A stretch of 64,000 nt of DNA from Chelonoidis abingdonii (GCF_003597395.2 NC_133778.1:15439779-15503778); one strand, 5' to 3'. Positions 47,501-60,230 are shown, numbered from the stretch's first letter. The notes: generated by a model not told the origin, from the letters alone. Made by a program: numbers and translations.

Positions 47501-47971
47501 TGTATAACCCACACATGTCCTGGGTGTAGTGTTCTGGCCAATCTAGTGGCACTGAGACCACTTGAAGGGAGAAAGAGAGAAACTGATAAGACTGTAGAGC
47601 AGCCTTATCAACAGCCATAGGGCTTTATGCAGTAGAGGCTCATGTATTTAGTTCCAGAGATCCCAGGTTTGATCCTGCCTGCTGCTGACCTGGATCTGTT
47701 GGTATTACAGGTGGGGGCTCATCTGGGATATCAACTGGGAAGTCTCTGAAGCTCAGGATGTGCCTCCTCAGCTAGGGGAAGTATGTAACCCTCACACCTC
47801 CTGGGTGTGGTGTTCTGTCCCATCTAGTGGCACCAAGACCACTTAGTTAAAGCTGTAGAGCAGATTAATTAATCTCTCTCTAACAGCCACATGGCTTTTA
47901 GCTCATGCACTAAGCTCCTAAAGTCCCAGGTTTGATCCCACCTGCCGCTGACTGGATCTGTCAATGTTACA
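47501..47971 (+). mobile_element. Miniature two-LTR retroelement with primer-binding site
   Basis: LTR1 (47501-47709) and LTR2 (47784-47971) both run TGTA...TTACA in the same orientation. They enclose only 74 bp. That interval starts two bases after LTR1 with TGGGGGCTCATCTGGGAT (47712-47729), which matches the 18-nt tRNA-Pro primer-binding site of gammaretroviruses except at two positions; both changes are C-to-T or G-to-A at CpG. It ends with the purine run AGGGGAAG just before LTR2, in the place of a polypurine tract. Outer flanks TATA and TATG match at 3 of 4, while LTR2 alone has no duplication, so the pair behaves as one insertion. The LTRs are well diverged, so it is old. It is either a TRIM-like element or a provirus that lost all its genes. 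Confidence 0.8.
47712..47729 (+). other. tRNA-Pro primer-binding site
   Basis: Eighteen bases, TGGGGGCTCATCTGGGAT, lie two bases downstream of the LTR1 end. The position and the 16 of 18 match identify the site where reverse transcription would start. Confidence 0.85.
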
Positions 47972-47999
47972 TATGCACCTTCCCAGTACACAAGGACTA

Positions 48000-50320
48000 G
48001 ATTACCCCTACTCCTTAATAGGTTAAAACACATCCTACAGGTACTAGAGAAATGAATTAAAACACTCTTTTAAAATAGTATCCTCTAGTTCTGTAACCCC
48101 TGGGCCATGATGTATTAGAGCTCTGTGAATGTAGGTGCCTGAAATTGCTTTTGAGATGTAGTAATAACTGTGCCAAGACAGATGTCTTTAATACTGTTCT
48201 AGAGTTTTGCATTGTCAACTTTACCCTCTGGTGTCGTATGGAAAAAGGGGCCAGGTTAGTAATATCAGCAATACAACTTGTCTGTCTGCTTTAATATTGG
48301 AATAAAAAGGGAGCTTGAAGTTCTAACTCTTGAAAATGGAGCTCCCACCCCACACCTTTTCAGGAATATGAAACCAGTTCTCTCTCTCTCTCTCTGTACC
48401 CCCCTGGCTAGTCCTTCATGCCCATGACCCATACTGGGGAAATGGTGTCAATATTGCCTCTCTTTTTGCACATGCTTGGAGCAGTGAAATAAATAGTGAT
48501 GCCTTGTAGAACTGTCAATGTCAGATCTCAAATTATGGTTTTTACTGACCTCCATACCATATGTCCACCAGAACACTGGGGCCTGCCTCTGGCCAGCTGT
48601 TGGCATGCTCGGAAGATGATTTTCCAGGTGCCATCTCTGTTCAATTGCTCTGTAGAAGCATAGTAGAGCAGACTATGTGCAATCTGTGGTTTAAATGCTG
48701 ACCGGGTATATATAAACTAGGAGATGACTTCCAGTGTACAGGGGAATAGGTAGATGTCTGTACTATTAGCAGGGCTGTATACACCCCAATATCTTGTGGA
48801 AACGTTGCCCTTACAGTGTATAATACTGCTGCACATAAGCTGGGTCTAATATATATAATTTTTTCAAATGACTGGAGAGGCTATTGCTGCTATTGAAGCT
48901 TAGTGAATGACTTGCCTTTTAAACATAACTTCAAAAGTTATAAGAATGAAATTCCAGATAAGATTAAGACATGACATATCATAGGCTCACAAAATCTGCT
49001 TATCCGTTAGACCCAAATATCTTGCATTTTTAAGTCAATATTCTTTAAACATAAAAATCAAACTGCCAGATATTCAGTGTTGCATGCAATGAAACAAATG
49101 GGTCTATTATAAAAGGTAAAAGAAGCAGTTGCTGCAGTCAGTAAAGAAAATTGTGTATAACTCAAAATATGAACCACTTTGACCACATAAAGTTCTGAGA
49201 GATCAAATGTATCTTTGCATTGTTGCAATTATAACATTTTCTTATCTTTACACTGGCACATCTGATGCTGAAAAACCAAACAAGTAAATTCAGACTTAGA
49301 GGAGTAATAACTTCTAATTGGCCTTAAATATGTAAAGGTATAAATTAATTGATCCTTATAGCAAATAATTCCTTTTTTTAAGTTGGTGTTTTGGACTAAG
49401 CTGTGAAACAAACTAAAGCACAGACAAGCACCACGAAAATTACTGTGCAAGAAAATAAGCCTAGTTTAGATGCTGACCCAGCTAACACTTAAGTAGGATA
49501 GAACTTCACATATGTGAGTAATCTTGCTCAACTCAATGAGGGGTATTTTCAGAAGTGCCTCAGGTGACCCACATAGATCCCATAGAAAGGTCTGACTTAC
49601 AATGAAAGTCAATGGAAGTTGTGTTCCGAAGTCACTTAGGTGCTATTTTCAAGAGTACCTAATAGGACTAGAACAGAATGTAAGGTTATTCATGTGAGTA
49701 CTGGCAAGATCAGGGCCTTAGTTGCTTCTATTGAAATGGAAGCGTTGTTAATGCTCCAACATCTGGATGAGTAGATGAAAACAACATAAGCTATTTAGGG
49801 CAGAGATCATTGTTTTGTGTCTGTAATAGCACCTAGCACAACTGAGTCCTTGCTCGGAATTGGGGCTCCTAGGCACTTCACCACAATACAAATAATATCT
49901 AAAGAATTTTTCAGCAAGCAGATATTGAATTAGAAATCTTCCTCTCCTTCATTTTAAGAAAACCTGATTGTAATGACTGGTTTTGGGGTAATTTGCAAAG
50001 AGCTTGATCTGATACAGAGAGAGAATCTGTCATGGGTCCTAGAGCTGTCCATCTCAGTCCATTCACTTTCCAGCTCAATGCCTTTTGTAATCCTGAAATT
50101 CTTTTCAAGCAATTCTGTTTGGTTTTCAATTCCAGTAACCTTGGTATAAATTAAATTCAATTTGTCATTGAATACATCAAATCTACTTTCAAGTACCCAG
50201 CATTGCTGAGAATTGAAACTGTAGTGTTCATTTCCTCTAAATTCATTACTACAACTACATCAGCTAACAGAATGGCTTCTAATTGCAATTGCAATTGCAG
50301 CTAGACTTTGGCTTGGATCT
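48000..50320. other. Stretch with only minor old repeats
   Basis: No gene. A CT run lies at about 48379-48396. AATAGCACCTAGCACAACTG with TTGGGGCTCCTAGGCACTTC at 49820-49895 is a MIR/CORE-type fragment. A worn palindrome lies around 49545-49660. Confidence 0.4.
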
Positions 50321-50337
50321 GGACATGAGGGGCATCT

Positions 50338-50458
50338 AGGGTGACCAGACAGCAAATGTGAAAAATTGGGATGAGGATGTGGTGTAATAGGAACCTATAT
50401 AAGAAAGCAACCCAAAAATCAGGACTGTCCTTATAAAATCGGGACATCTGGTCACCCT
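50338..50458. mobile_element. 121-bp MITE with 10-bp flanking repeat
   Basis: The ends AGGGTGACCAGAC and CTGGTCACCCT are inverted repeats. The 10-mer AGGGGCATCT is present on both sides (50328-50337 and 50459-50468). The internal text AATCAGGACTGTCCTTATAA and AATCGGGACATCTGGTCACC is a familiar small amniote element. The apparent duplication is 8-10 bp depending on where the terminus is set. Confidence 0.85.
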
Positions 50459-50904
50459 AGGGGCATCTCTTTGTGATATCTATAGACCCTCAAGAACCAC
50501 TAATTACAGACTTGTCTGCAGGAGGAGGTCAGCTCATAGCTCCAGCCAAGGAGTAGGGGGAGCTGTGAAAGTATTCCATTTATCCAAGCTATGGAAAAGG
50601 TGAGAGTTATGCATTTCCCTGCTCCATATTCTTTTAACCCATGCTTATCCGTAGATACCACACTTTGTTCTGCTTTATTTTGGAGGACATTCAGAATACA
50701 AAGAAAGCAGGAGATAATTCTGCCTTATGACACAATATAAGAAGCTAGATGGGTGAGGTGGGGAAGAAAACATCTCCAAGTCCTAAGATTCACTGTAGTA
50801 AGACATCATCCCAAAAATCTATCCTGGTGGGGGGTGGGGAGAGCAGACATTGGTGGTGAAGTCCCAGATGTCGTTTCCATGACAGCCTTGTCTTGTTGTT
50901 TTTA

Positions 50905-51172
50905 ACTTGTAGTGAAGGCCAAAATTATAATAGGGTTCAAAAAAGAACTGGATACATTCATGAAGGTTTGGTCCATCAATGGCTATTAGCCAGGATACTC
51001 ACAGATGTCATCTCATGCTCTGAGTGTCCCTAGCCTCTGACTGCTAGCAGCTGGGAGTGGACAATGGGATGGATCCTTCAATTGCCTGTTCCATCCACTG
51101 CCTCTGAAGCATCTGGCATTGGCCACTGTTGGAAGACAGGATACTGGGCTAAGTGTGGCCGTTCTTCTGTTC
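50905..51172 (+). mobile_element. CR1 LINE 3' end fragment
   Basis: GTGAAGGCCAAAATTATAAT, AGGGTTCAAAAAAGAACTGG, ATGGCTATTAGCCAGGATAC and GGAAGACAGGATACTGGGCT are the sense CR1 tail seen also at 28740-29003. It is strongly 5'-truncated and about 30 bp of the middle is altered. Confidence 0.88.
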
Positions 51173-51179
51173 TAACTGT

Positions 51180-53530
51180 AAATATAAATTGAACTTTAGC
51201 TGTGATGTAAACTTTGGAAGTTGGGAAAGGGAGAATTATTGCATTTGTGCTAGCAGGAAAATACCAACTATTCTGGTACAGAAACAGTAAAAGATGAAGT
51301 ATGGCAAAACATACTAGAGGGGGGTAATTTGTAAAGTGCTCTAATCTGTACATTGTCCTAACTACATTCACACGAACTAGGTGCCTTTTAGAGCACACCA
51401 GCAGGATCTACAGGGAGCAATTAAAGCTCTTACTTGGTGCACTCTACCACTTAAGCTCCTGTAATATGCTTTGCCACACTGTGGACTAGCCCTTCATTTT
51501 CATTGACACCAGGGATAATACACCGTCGTGTGATATGCAAGAGTGAAACAGTCTCAGTAACTTCTCTAGCTGCATATTTAACTTCCTTGGACAAGACTCC
51601 TTTTTGGACCTTGATTTATCCTAAATCACATTTGGCTTGAACTTTTTCTGACTCTCCAACAGCTACTCCCTAAACAAGTCCTTCAGTCGTGTCCATTTCC
51701 TCACACCCTCTCTAGCTCCTGCTCTTTACTCCCCCTTCATTTTTTCTGTATCAGCGTTATCATGCCAATGCTGGTCTGCCACACAACAATCACAATGCAC
51801 AGGCGTCCAGTTTGGAACTATACATCCGGTTTTAACTTTTCCTTAAACAAGACTCTCAGTTTAGTTTTGTTTTAAAATATGTAATTAGGCTATGCCCGGT
51901 ATATGACTGTATTGCATTCCTTGTGAAGAAATACCAGTGTTAAGATGGCTTCCTCCTTTCTCCACCATATGTCAGCCCCTTTAAAGTGCAAAAGATTGAT
52001 CTCATAGAGGGAAAAGATAGGCGATTGAGCTGGCCAGGACAGGGAGCTCTGGAAAAAGAACTGTTTCGTTTGGCTTATTTTTGGAGTCTGCCACATGGAT
52101 GGAATGCAGTCAGTGCCTTTTGCTTAGTCTGTATCATTTTGACTACACCTGCGCCCTGGAGAGCGAGCATTGTTCTATGTGTTAAACCTGATCTTCCAAT
52201 GATCTCGCCAGTCCTAGCTCTGCCATGTGGGTGTTTTATGTATTTTGCATTAGAATTCCAAAAGGTATCCCAAGTCCTGCCAATCAAGTAACTTTTAAAC
52301 TGGTGCGCGGTCTTTCCAGATTATCTTCAATCATACAGATTTTTTTCTCTCAGCTCAGTGTAGGTAAAGCTTCCAGTGGAGGCAAATTGAGACATGATAA
52401 AGCTTCCATTTCTTTGTTGAATGGGGTTTGAAAGAGACAAATAGTGTACCTGCTCTAATAAATCTCTGTGCGTCTCCCAGCGCTGGCTTAGCCTGCAAAA
52501 TCCTGTAGCTCTGCATGCTGCTAAAGTAGCAAGTTGTTTTATCTCTAATGATGTAAATTTCTTCATAGTCACTGAAGTGACTTTCTACTGTGTTAATTAT
52601 TCAGCATGAAGTATTTGTAGCCTCCATAAACTGCTAAAGGTCAGCAGGGTGACTCCAACACAGGAGCCAATTAACCAGTTAAATATAACATGATAGCTAC
52701 TGCATGTTCAAATAAACACATTTATTTTTAAAAAACAATATGCTGAGACTTAGACGTGTCAGATGCAACCAGTTGCAAATGTAAATAGCTCAGATGACAT
52801 GTTCTTGGAAGTATCTTTTTAATGAAAAATAACCTCTGTTCCTGCATTTATTAGCAATCAGAAAAGGAAAAGCACTATTTGGAAACCTTCAAATTAAATG
52901 TTTTAATTTCCATTGGAAATGAGTGTGGTCTGTGGGAATGAGAGCCAGGAAAGGAGGCCCAACTCACAGTCTGAGAACTGCTTCACTAGAGGATTCCTAT
53001 ATGCCGGGAGAATCCTTTACTTGCCTGTTAGGAGAGCTGCAAGTCTGTTCTGTGCTACTGAATTGGCACAAAGCAAACTTAGCTTCCAGCTAGCTCATTC
53101 ACAAGCAACCAGCACAGTCTATAGAGGTAATGTATTCTCAGCAAGAAGCTACCATTGAAGTAGGAGGCTACATTCTGCAGTAACTTCAGCTTCCAGTTGG
53201 TCTTATGGTATAGCCCTATGCAGCAAGCATTACAGCTATCTAATTTCAAAGTGAAAAAGCTACGGATGCCACCTGTATCAAGGTTCACACTCACAAGTCA
53301 TACTCCTCTCATCCGGCACAGGGTGACAGTGTGATAGCTTCTTCCTGAGCAATCTGGAATGACCAAATTGGTGAGGAGATCCTCTGAGTGACAAGCAGGA
53401 GGCACACTGCTTCAGTCTGGCTTGCTGAGATCGGTTCAGTGTGATACTTATGCACAAATGTACCCTGATGCTTGCAAGTTCTCTTGTTGACTTCATTACT
53501 TTGAGTTACACTCAGGCTTAAGTACCTTGC
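51180..53530. other. Stretch with no recognisable gene
   Basis: No named element and no coding motif. The segment about 52590-52910 is AT-rich, repeat-free by eye and contains several homeodomain-like TTAAT/ATTA sites, so it is a possible conserved non-coding element, but nothing in the window alone proves it. Confidence 0.35.
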
Positions 53531-53539
53531 TGAATTATG

Positions 53540-53890
53540 GCCATAATCTCAGCCAGCTTTTCCAGTTATTGCCCCCAAACCTACAACCATTATCTTAGTT
53601 TTGTCAGGGTTGAGCCTCCACCAACTAGCCCTTATTCAAACTCTCTTTTCATTCCAGTGCCTCAAAGGAGAGGGTGATATGTAGAGAGCTAGATACTGAA
53701 GGCACTTTAGATTCTGCTTCCTCACTAACCCTCCTAACCAGCCTCTTCTACACTTTGACCAGAGTAGTGGAAAAGATAGACCCCTATGCTGCCCTCCATG
53801 ACTGAACCCTGTGCATAAGAGCTATTCCCCCTAAACAACCCTCTCACTGAAGTTAAATGAGTACATGAGAGAGGAGTCCACTTCCAATAT
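53540..53890 (-). mobile_element. L2-like LINE reverse-transcriptase fragment
   Basis: The minus strand at 53595-53623 encodes WWRLNPDKTKIMVVG, matching the WLKLNPDKTEVLLVG motif of L2-clade reverse transcriptases. Surrounding sequence is too worn to translate without interruption. Borders are approximate. Confidence 0.6.
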
Positions 53891-53894
53891 AAAC

Positions 53895-54770
53895 TAGGAT
53901 ACATGGCATACAGAGGAGTGGATGATTAGCAAAGCAATGTCTCTGGCTTTGACAGTCAGTGTCAGGTAGGGTTACAAAAACCTCACAGACCTGTTGTCTA
54001 GTGCAATTAAGAAGCTATGTAGCTTCCTGGTTAGAGATGTTTCACCTACAGTGTTTGAAGCAGGGGCTCTAGCCTGGTTTTGTCCATTTGCAGAGCTAGC
54101 GTCTGAGTGACTCATGAGTCATGCGCCATCAAAGCGGGGAAGGCAGACAGTCTATTTCTGTTAGGGTTTTTAAGTTTTTGAATTGGTTTTATTTCATTTG
54201 TATCATTTCCTACTGAACAACCTCACAGCAACCTTGTGATCTACAGCACAAACATCTACACTCAGTCAGTCAAACAGTTCAAGCAGTTACTAACAAAACT
54301 CCCCTATCCACCAAAAAGCAACCCATGTGACCTCAAACAACTCTTCAGGTAGACTTTGCTCCAGTGCATCAAATCACCTAATGAAAATCCTTAACGTAGG
54401 TGCATGTTTACCTCCCTAGATTTTCAAGTCAAAGGGACTATTTGCGTGCTTAAAATTATTCCGGTGTTATGAATTTTGCTGGACAGGAGTCTTGGTAAAA
54501 AGTTAAGCCTAGGGGCATATTATGAAGGTCAACAGACTCAGTGGGACCAAAATAAGATCCAGATTTGAGGGGGCTCTTGCACCAGTTTTCAAGTGGTTTG
54601 AATTAGAGAAGAGGTGGTATCTTGGGTTTCTGTGCATCTTAATTACAGCCTTCTCTGTAGAAGCCAGTTTTGTCTATGAAACACAAGTGCTCAGTGCTTC
54701 ATGGAAGAAACATCACTAAATAAACAAGCAATGAAGTTCTGCTCTAGCTGAAGTTTCTGAGCCGTCTTCG
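53895..54770. other. Stretch with no recognisable gene
   Basis: No gene or clear element. Confidence 0.4.
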
Positions 54771-54774
54771 AGAG

Positions 54775-54900
54775 TCATGCCATGTAGAGTGCATTGCAGT
54801 AATCCAGTCTGGACGTGGCCAAAGTATGAATAACTGTGGCAAAGCGAACAGTCAAAAAGGAGATTGCCTCTTCCTCACAAAGCAATTTTTTAAAAAAGTG
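54775..54900 (-). mobile_element. L2-like LINE fragment
   Basis: The minus strand encodes TLATSRLDYCNALYMA, the C-terminal SRLDYCNALY motif of L2 reverse transcriptase. In L2 this motif lies after LNPDKT, which on the minus strand should place it at lower coordinates. Here it is at higher coordinates than 53595, so these are two separate insertions. Confidence 0.75.
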
Positions 54901-55465
54901 CTCTTGGACATCATTGCTCTTTGTATATCCCGAAGCAACTGACAAGCCATATTGGATGGGAAAACTATTTCTCATCCAGCTCTACACCTATACTTGAGCT
55001 GGATGAGTTTCTGTGATACTGTCGGGGTTAACCATATGGAAAAAAGGTCCGATGTTAGCCATGGAGGCTTGCATGTACTGGAACAGCAGGTGGCTAACTT
55101 GTACGGCAATAGAGATCCATTGATGTTTGTGACTATCCCTCGGTATCCAAAATGGATCAGAAGAAACTGCTAATACCATGTGCAGCAGGTGAGCTGAGTT
55201 GCCAAATAGAGAGAATCTGCGGGAGTGGTTCTTTATGGTTCCTCCTTTTTAACAGATGCTCAGTCCTGTATCGAGAGTGGTCATTCTTTTAATGACAGAA
55301 AGAGGTCCACAATATGACTAAAATGTCTTTACATCTTTAGGCTGAGAAGAGCGTATATAGCTGCAATAGGCTAGTTCTTTATTAGGTTGTCAATAACTAA
55401 GTTGAGTTCTAGCTACTGGATTTTGACTACTAACCTGCTGATTCTTTTCAAAAGTGAAGGCTGAA

Positions 55466-55790
55466 CTATAGACTCATAGACTTTAAGGTCAGAAGGGACC
55501 ATTATGATCATCTAGTCTGACCTCCTGCACAACACAGGCCACACAATCTCACCCATCCACTCCTGTAGCAACCCTTAGCCTATGTCTGAGTTATTGAAGT
55601 CCTCAAATTGTAGTTTGAAGACCTCAAGCTGCAGAGAATCCTCCAGCAAGTGAAGAGAATCCTCCAGCAAGTGTACTATATTGGATATAGGAATGTTACT
55701 GGATAGCCTAGAATCCTTTGCTATTTCTTAGCCCTCACCTGTTAAAGACTTTTTCCTTATTATTGGACAATGACCTGGTTACAGTGATCT
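55466..55790 (-). mobile_element. CR1 3' end fragment, antisense
   Basis: TAGACTCATAGACTTTAAGG, TCAGAAGGGACCATTATGAT and CTGACCTCCTGCACAACACA are the antisense 3' end of the turtle CR1 subfamily also seen at 16611. A 21-bp unit, AGAGAATCCTCCAGCAAGTG(A), is duplicated in tandem at 55633-55673. Confidence 0.88.
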
Positions 55791-55794
55791 ATAC

Positions 55795-56640
55795 TTCAGA
55801 TTTTTTTTTAAAGCTGGTTTACTGTAACTCACTGTACTTGATAAAGATCACATTTCATTTTTGTATCTCATGAAGAATATATTAATCCACCTTTGTTAGC
55901 AAAACCACCTTGGTATTCTCTGCTTATTATATTGGCAACCTGTAGAACACTGAGTAATACTGAAGATATGGATCTTCATCTGTAAGGCCAACCCTGGTGT
56001 TGAACTAAGAGCATTTTTACACTTTGAGATCATGACCTCCTTTAACTATGATGTTCCAGAAGAATGATGACTTTATCAAGCACAAGGGACAAACATAACT
56101 ATGGAGAGTGGGGTCTCTCTCTCTCTTTTTTTTTTTTTTTTTTTTAAATTTTTTTAGTAGTTTGCCCAAACATGTTAAACTCCTTTAGAGGAGGTGAGAA
56201 TGCTCAGTGACCTCACCATCTTCAGAACCAGCTGTAAAATTTGCTACTTTGGCCTAACCTTAAAATGACAGCTAAGTAGAAGAAGATAGTAGAGGGATGA
56301 GATACCTATGCAGATTTCAAGCAGTGTTTTTGGGAAGGAGGGAAACATCTAGGTTCACTACTTAGAATCTCTAGGCCACTTTTTGAAATCTTATTTTTCT
56401 TTGATGGGGCAGATCTTAAGACATTATGATAAGGACTTGTATAAATATCTGTTTCTGCCATTCTCCCATGCTGAACTGCATTTCAGCAAGGAATTTGAAC
56501 ATGTGAGAGGACTTCGGTAGGTACTTAAGTACTTTACTCAGTGGATGTCTTTAATCCACAGATGAAAAAATTATTTCAGGAATTTGTATTGGCTATTTCT
56601 GTCAATAAACTGCTCTTCCATTGATGACCTTGCTGTCCCT
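55795..56640. other. Stretch with simple repeats only
   Basis: No gene. A CT run passing into a long T run occupies 56114-56146. Confidence 0.45.
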
Positions 56641-56649
56641 GATCCTATT

Positions 56650-57700
56650 TTTCATAGGACTGGAAGGGACCTTGGGAGGTCATCTGGTCCAGTCCTTTGC
56701 ACTCATGGCATCTAGACCATCCCTGACAGGTGTCTGTCTAACCTGCTCCTAAAAATCTCTAATGATGGAGATTTCACAATCTCCCTAGGCAATTGATAAC
56801 CCTGACTGTTACAAAGTTTTTCCTAATGTCCAACCTAAATCTCCTTGCTGCAATTTAAGCCCATTGCTGCTTGTCCTATCCTCAGAGGTTAAGGAGTTCA
56901 ATTTTTCTCCCTCTTCCTTGTAACAACCTTTTATGTACTTGAAAACTGTTATCATGTCCCCTCTGTCTTTTCTCCAGACTAACCAAAGCCATTTTTCCCC
57001 ATCTTCCTTCATAAGCCATGTTTTTTAGACCTTTAATAATTTTTGTTGCTTTTCTCTGGATTTTCTATAATTTGTCCACATCTTTCCTGAAATGCGGCAC
57101 CCAGAACTGGACACAGTACTCCAGTTGAGGCCTAATCTATGCGGTGTACAGTGGAAGAATTGCTTATAACACTCCTGCTAATACATTCCAGAATGATATT
57201 TGCTATTTTTGCAATAGTGTTACACTGCTGACTCATTTAGCTTGTGAGCCACTCTAGCCCTCAGATTCATTTCCGCAGTACTCCTTCCTAGGCAGTCATT
57301 TCCCATTTTGTACGTGTGCAACTGATTGTTCTTTCCTAAGTGGAGCATTTTCCATTTGTCCTTCTTGAATTTCATCTTATTTACTTCAGATCATTTCTCC
57401 AGTTTGTCCAGGTCGTTTTGAATTTTAATCCTATCCTCCAAAGCATTTGCAGCCCCTCCCAGCTTGATATCATCCACCAACTTTAAATGTGTACTCTCTA
57501 TGCCATTATCTAAATCTTTGATAAAGATATTGAAGAGAACCAGGCTTCGAACGGATCCTGCGGGACCCCACTCGATATGCCCCTTTGCATATTGTGCGCT
57601 TAAGAACCAAGTTTTTTATTAAATCTTATCACTTTTCCATATAAATTCCATTATTTGTGTGGTGATCCCCTATATTTCCAGTAATATGGTTCTAATTTAG
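56650..57700 (-). mobile_element. CR1 LINE, 3' part with ORF2 C-terminus, antisense
   Basis: The + strand begins CATAGGACTGGAAGGGACCT and GGGAGGTCATCTGGTCCAG, the antisense CR1 3' end. The minus strand carries DRGDMITVFKYIKGCYKEEG and SLTSEDRTSSNGLKLQQG of the ORF2 C-terminus (56809-57012). Further 5', the antisense CCCAGAACTGGACACAGTAC and TTGATATCATCCACCAACTT correspond to the thumb and FADD regions of the RT. Stops and frameshifts are present. At about 1 kb it is the longest continuous CR1 in the window. Confidence 0.92.
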
Positions 57701-57704
57701 AAAC

Positions 57705-58225
57705 ATAAGAGCTGAATTGCTAGGTTCTTTCTGAATGGGGTGAAAGAAAGGTCTGTGTCAGCATTCTGACCTGCAAATACATCATATCTGCATGTTTCTA
57801 AAACACCTGTTCCTTTCTATGGAGGTGAGTGCAGGCCCCAAATGTAAGTAAAGGAATGAGAATTGCCTTTTTTATTTTTTTCTGTATAAATTAATCAGAA
57901 TTTCAATGGGGACATCATATGCTGCTTTATGCGCAGGCATCAAAAGAGCTATAATTTCTTTTCCCAATAATGACTGACAACAGGAATGAAATAGTATTCC
58001 AACCAAGAACTGACCCTTGCCGACATATAACTCAATGCCACAGCTGCTAGGAATGAATGGGTTGGATGACATTCTAAAAAAATAAATTGGGCTGTAGCCT
58101 CAAAGGAAACAATGAAAATTACAGGGAAAGATGAAGGGCAAACAGCACATCTAAGCTGGGGTCAGCTCAGCTTTCAGTTAACATGTGCATGGCAAAACGT
58201 TGTTTTTTATTTTTCCCTAGGTATG
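57705..58225. other. Stretch with no recognisable gene
   Basis: Nothing recognisable. Confidence 0.4.
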
Positions 58226-58227
58226 TC

Positions 58228-59038
58228 TGTGATCGATCAGTATGTTTCTATCAGTCTGCGAACTTTGTTCTGTTTTTGATTAGTTTGTAAACTGTACTGT
58301 GCCCTTTGCAGTGTAGCCTGCGTTTTGTCCTGGGACAGCCAGGAGAATTCCTGGCACCTAGCTTTCCCATTGTTCACCCCTCTGCTGGCTAGAATCTCTA
58401 GCCTTGATGGTCCTCCATTCAAATGAAGCCACCTTAGGAAAATAAGCTGGCTAGTTTTCTAAGTTTGGACCCCAGGAAGGTGGGATTTAAGATAAACTAA
58501 TCCCCTGAGAGGAGTTTGATGGTGCTCAGGAAGTCACTTGATACAGGAAGACAGAACTCTATATAAGGGCCAGCTCTTCTCAGGCCTCGGGGGTCTCTCA
58601 CAGACTGACCATCTGCTGGCGGCAGGCAGAGCAGGGTGCCAGAGGGTCCCAGGACCCTGAAAGGACACAAATGACTCCCCAAGTAGGAAGGACACGAGAG
58701 TAGTTTCAGAGTTCAGAATTCTGTTACTTGCTTTAATTGTCTTTCAGTCCCCAAAGTAAACCAGAATGTCCATGCACATAGAGCTCTGGGGAGGGCATGC
58801 TTGGGCAGACTTGGAGAGGGGATGGAGGTCAGCACTGGGTCCTGCATTCCAAAAAGAGGTACTAGACAGGAGGTCGGTACCCTGGGAGTGTGCCAGAGAG
58901 GTCAGACTTAGACTGTGTCTGGACACTGCTCAGACCCCATAGGTTTGGAAGCACACAGGATCCAAAGGTTGGGCTCAGTGCAGCAGCCTGGTGTTTGACC
59001 AAAAGGGGGAGCTCTGGCAAGCCTGTAACAACATCACA
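58228..59038 (+). mobile_element. Probable LTR with TATA box
   Basis: TGTGAT at the start and ATCACA at the end are exact inverted termini. CTATATAAGGGC at 58559-58570 is a strong TATA box in a plausible U3 position, with GC-rich sequence downstream. A target duplication was not found, so the call depends on the termini and the box. Open frames at 58497-59144 are not coding by any motif. Confidence 0.5.
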
Positions 59039-59284
59039 CCCAGCAACCCCTTGCAGGATTCAGCCCTTCCTCAGACTGCATCTTGCATTCACTTTCCTTC
59101 CTGACTCGACTGCAGCCTCTTCCCACGTTCTTTCCTTAGCTTGAGCATCATCTATAATATGTTCCCACTTCATGTTGCCTCTTTCATCTGCAGAGCATCC
59201 GATATCTGACAGACCCACCTTCCCTTGAGAGAACAGCTGGTGACGATTGTAAACTTTTGGGGGGAGAGACCAGCTTTTTGTTCA

Positions 59285-59360
59285 TTTTGTACAGCACCTT
59301 GCACAATGGGGTCCTAGTCCATGGCTGGGGTGCCTAAGTACTGTGATAATATCATTACTA
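59285..59360. repeat. MIR/CORE-like fragment, inverse orientation
   Basis: ACAGCACCTTGCACAATGGG, GTCCTAGTCCATGGCTGGGG and TGCCTAAGTACTG are the reverse-oriented version of the repeat at 42920. Confidence 0.6.
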
Positions 59361-59364
59361 CTAA

Positions 59365-60230
59365 TTGAAAGCTTCTGTCATCAGCGTACTGCTGAAGTGA
59401 TCATTTTGTAGGACCCTCCTAGCTAAGCCGTACACATTGCAGTGAAGCTGTACTTGAACTCTGCATGTGTGCTGAAATTGTCCCCTTTCGAAGGGCTATG
59501 TCCCACTTCAATCCTAGTTTAAGGGCTTATGTGGGGCTTAAGTTTTGCAAGGGCCTTCTTCTGGGGAGAAATAGCCAGAAGTGGCTTGTAATGAATGCTA
59601 ACTTACTGAGAAGTAAGTACTGACCTACTGAAGATGGTTACCAGTAAAAAGACATTTGCCAACTGATGCCACATAGTTAGTAGTGTTGTTTTTCTGTTTT
59701 AAGTGTAAGGGAAAGAAGCAGTACCTCAAATTCCATTGTATGATAGCTGTTAGCAACATTTGAATTCTTAATGGTGACTACTGTAAAGCTGGAAGAGAAC
59801 CAGGCAAGCAAACAAAACCCAGGGCTGATACAGGTAGCTTTAATGTGACATGACCTCTGTTCTCAGTGAAGTCTCAAAGGGACAACTCATGCATTTAAAG
59901 GTAAGCATGCGCGTAAGTGCTTCCTTGGATCAGGGCCAAGGTGAGTACGTTGGGCAGAATGTGGCCCAAAGAGTGCTCCTTGGAGTACAAGCTACAGGAC
60001 CAGTTTCTGTGTTTCCGTGCGGATAACATGAATTCCAGTAATCTCTTGGGATGAGATGGACTGTTAGCTACCAGCATGCATCTTCGTTAATGAATTGCTT
60101 CTGGCGGTTCTAGCTGTAACGTCATAAGTATTCCTACAAAATAAATTAATTTTCAGTGACTCTTCACAAATGCTTACAGAGCAAGTCCATTTTGTACAAT
60201 GGAGAACCATCCACAGATATCATAAATATA
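59365..60230. other. Stretch with no recognisable gene
   Basis: Nothing recognisable. Confidence 0.4.

Noticed and set aside
53540..54900. One continuous L2 element from the two L2 motifs
   Set aside because: The order of LNPDKT and SRLDYCNALY on the minus strand is reversed relative to an intact L2, so they are separate fragments.
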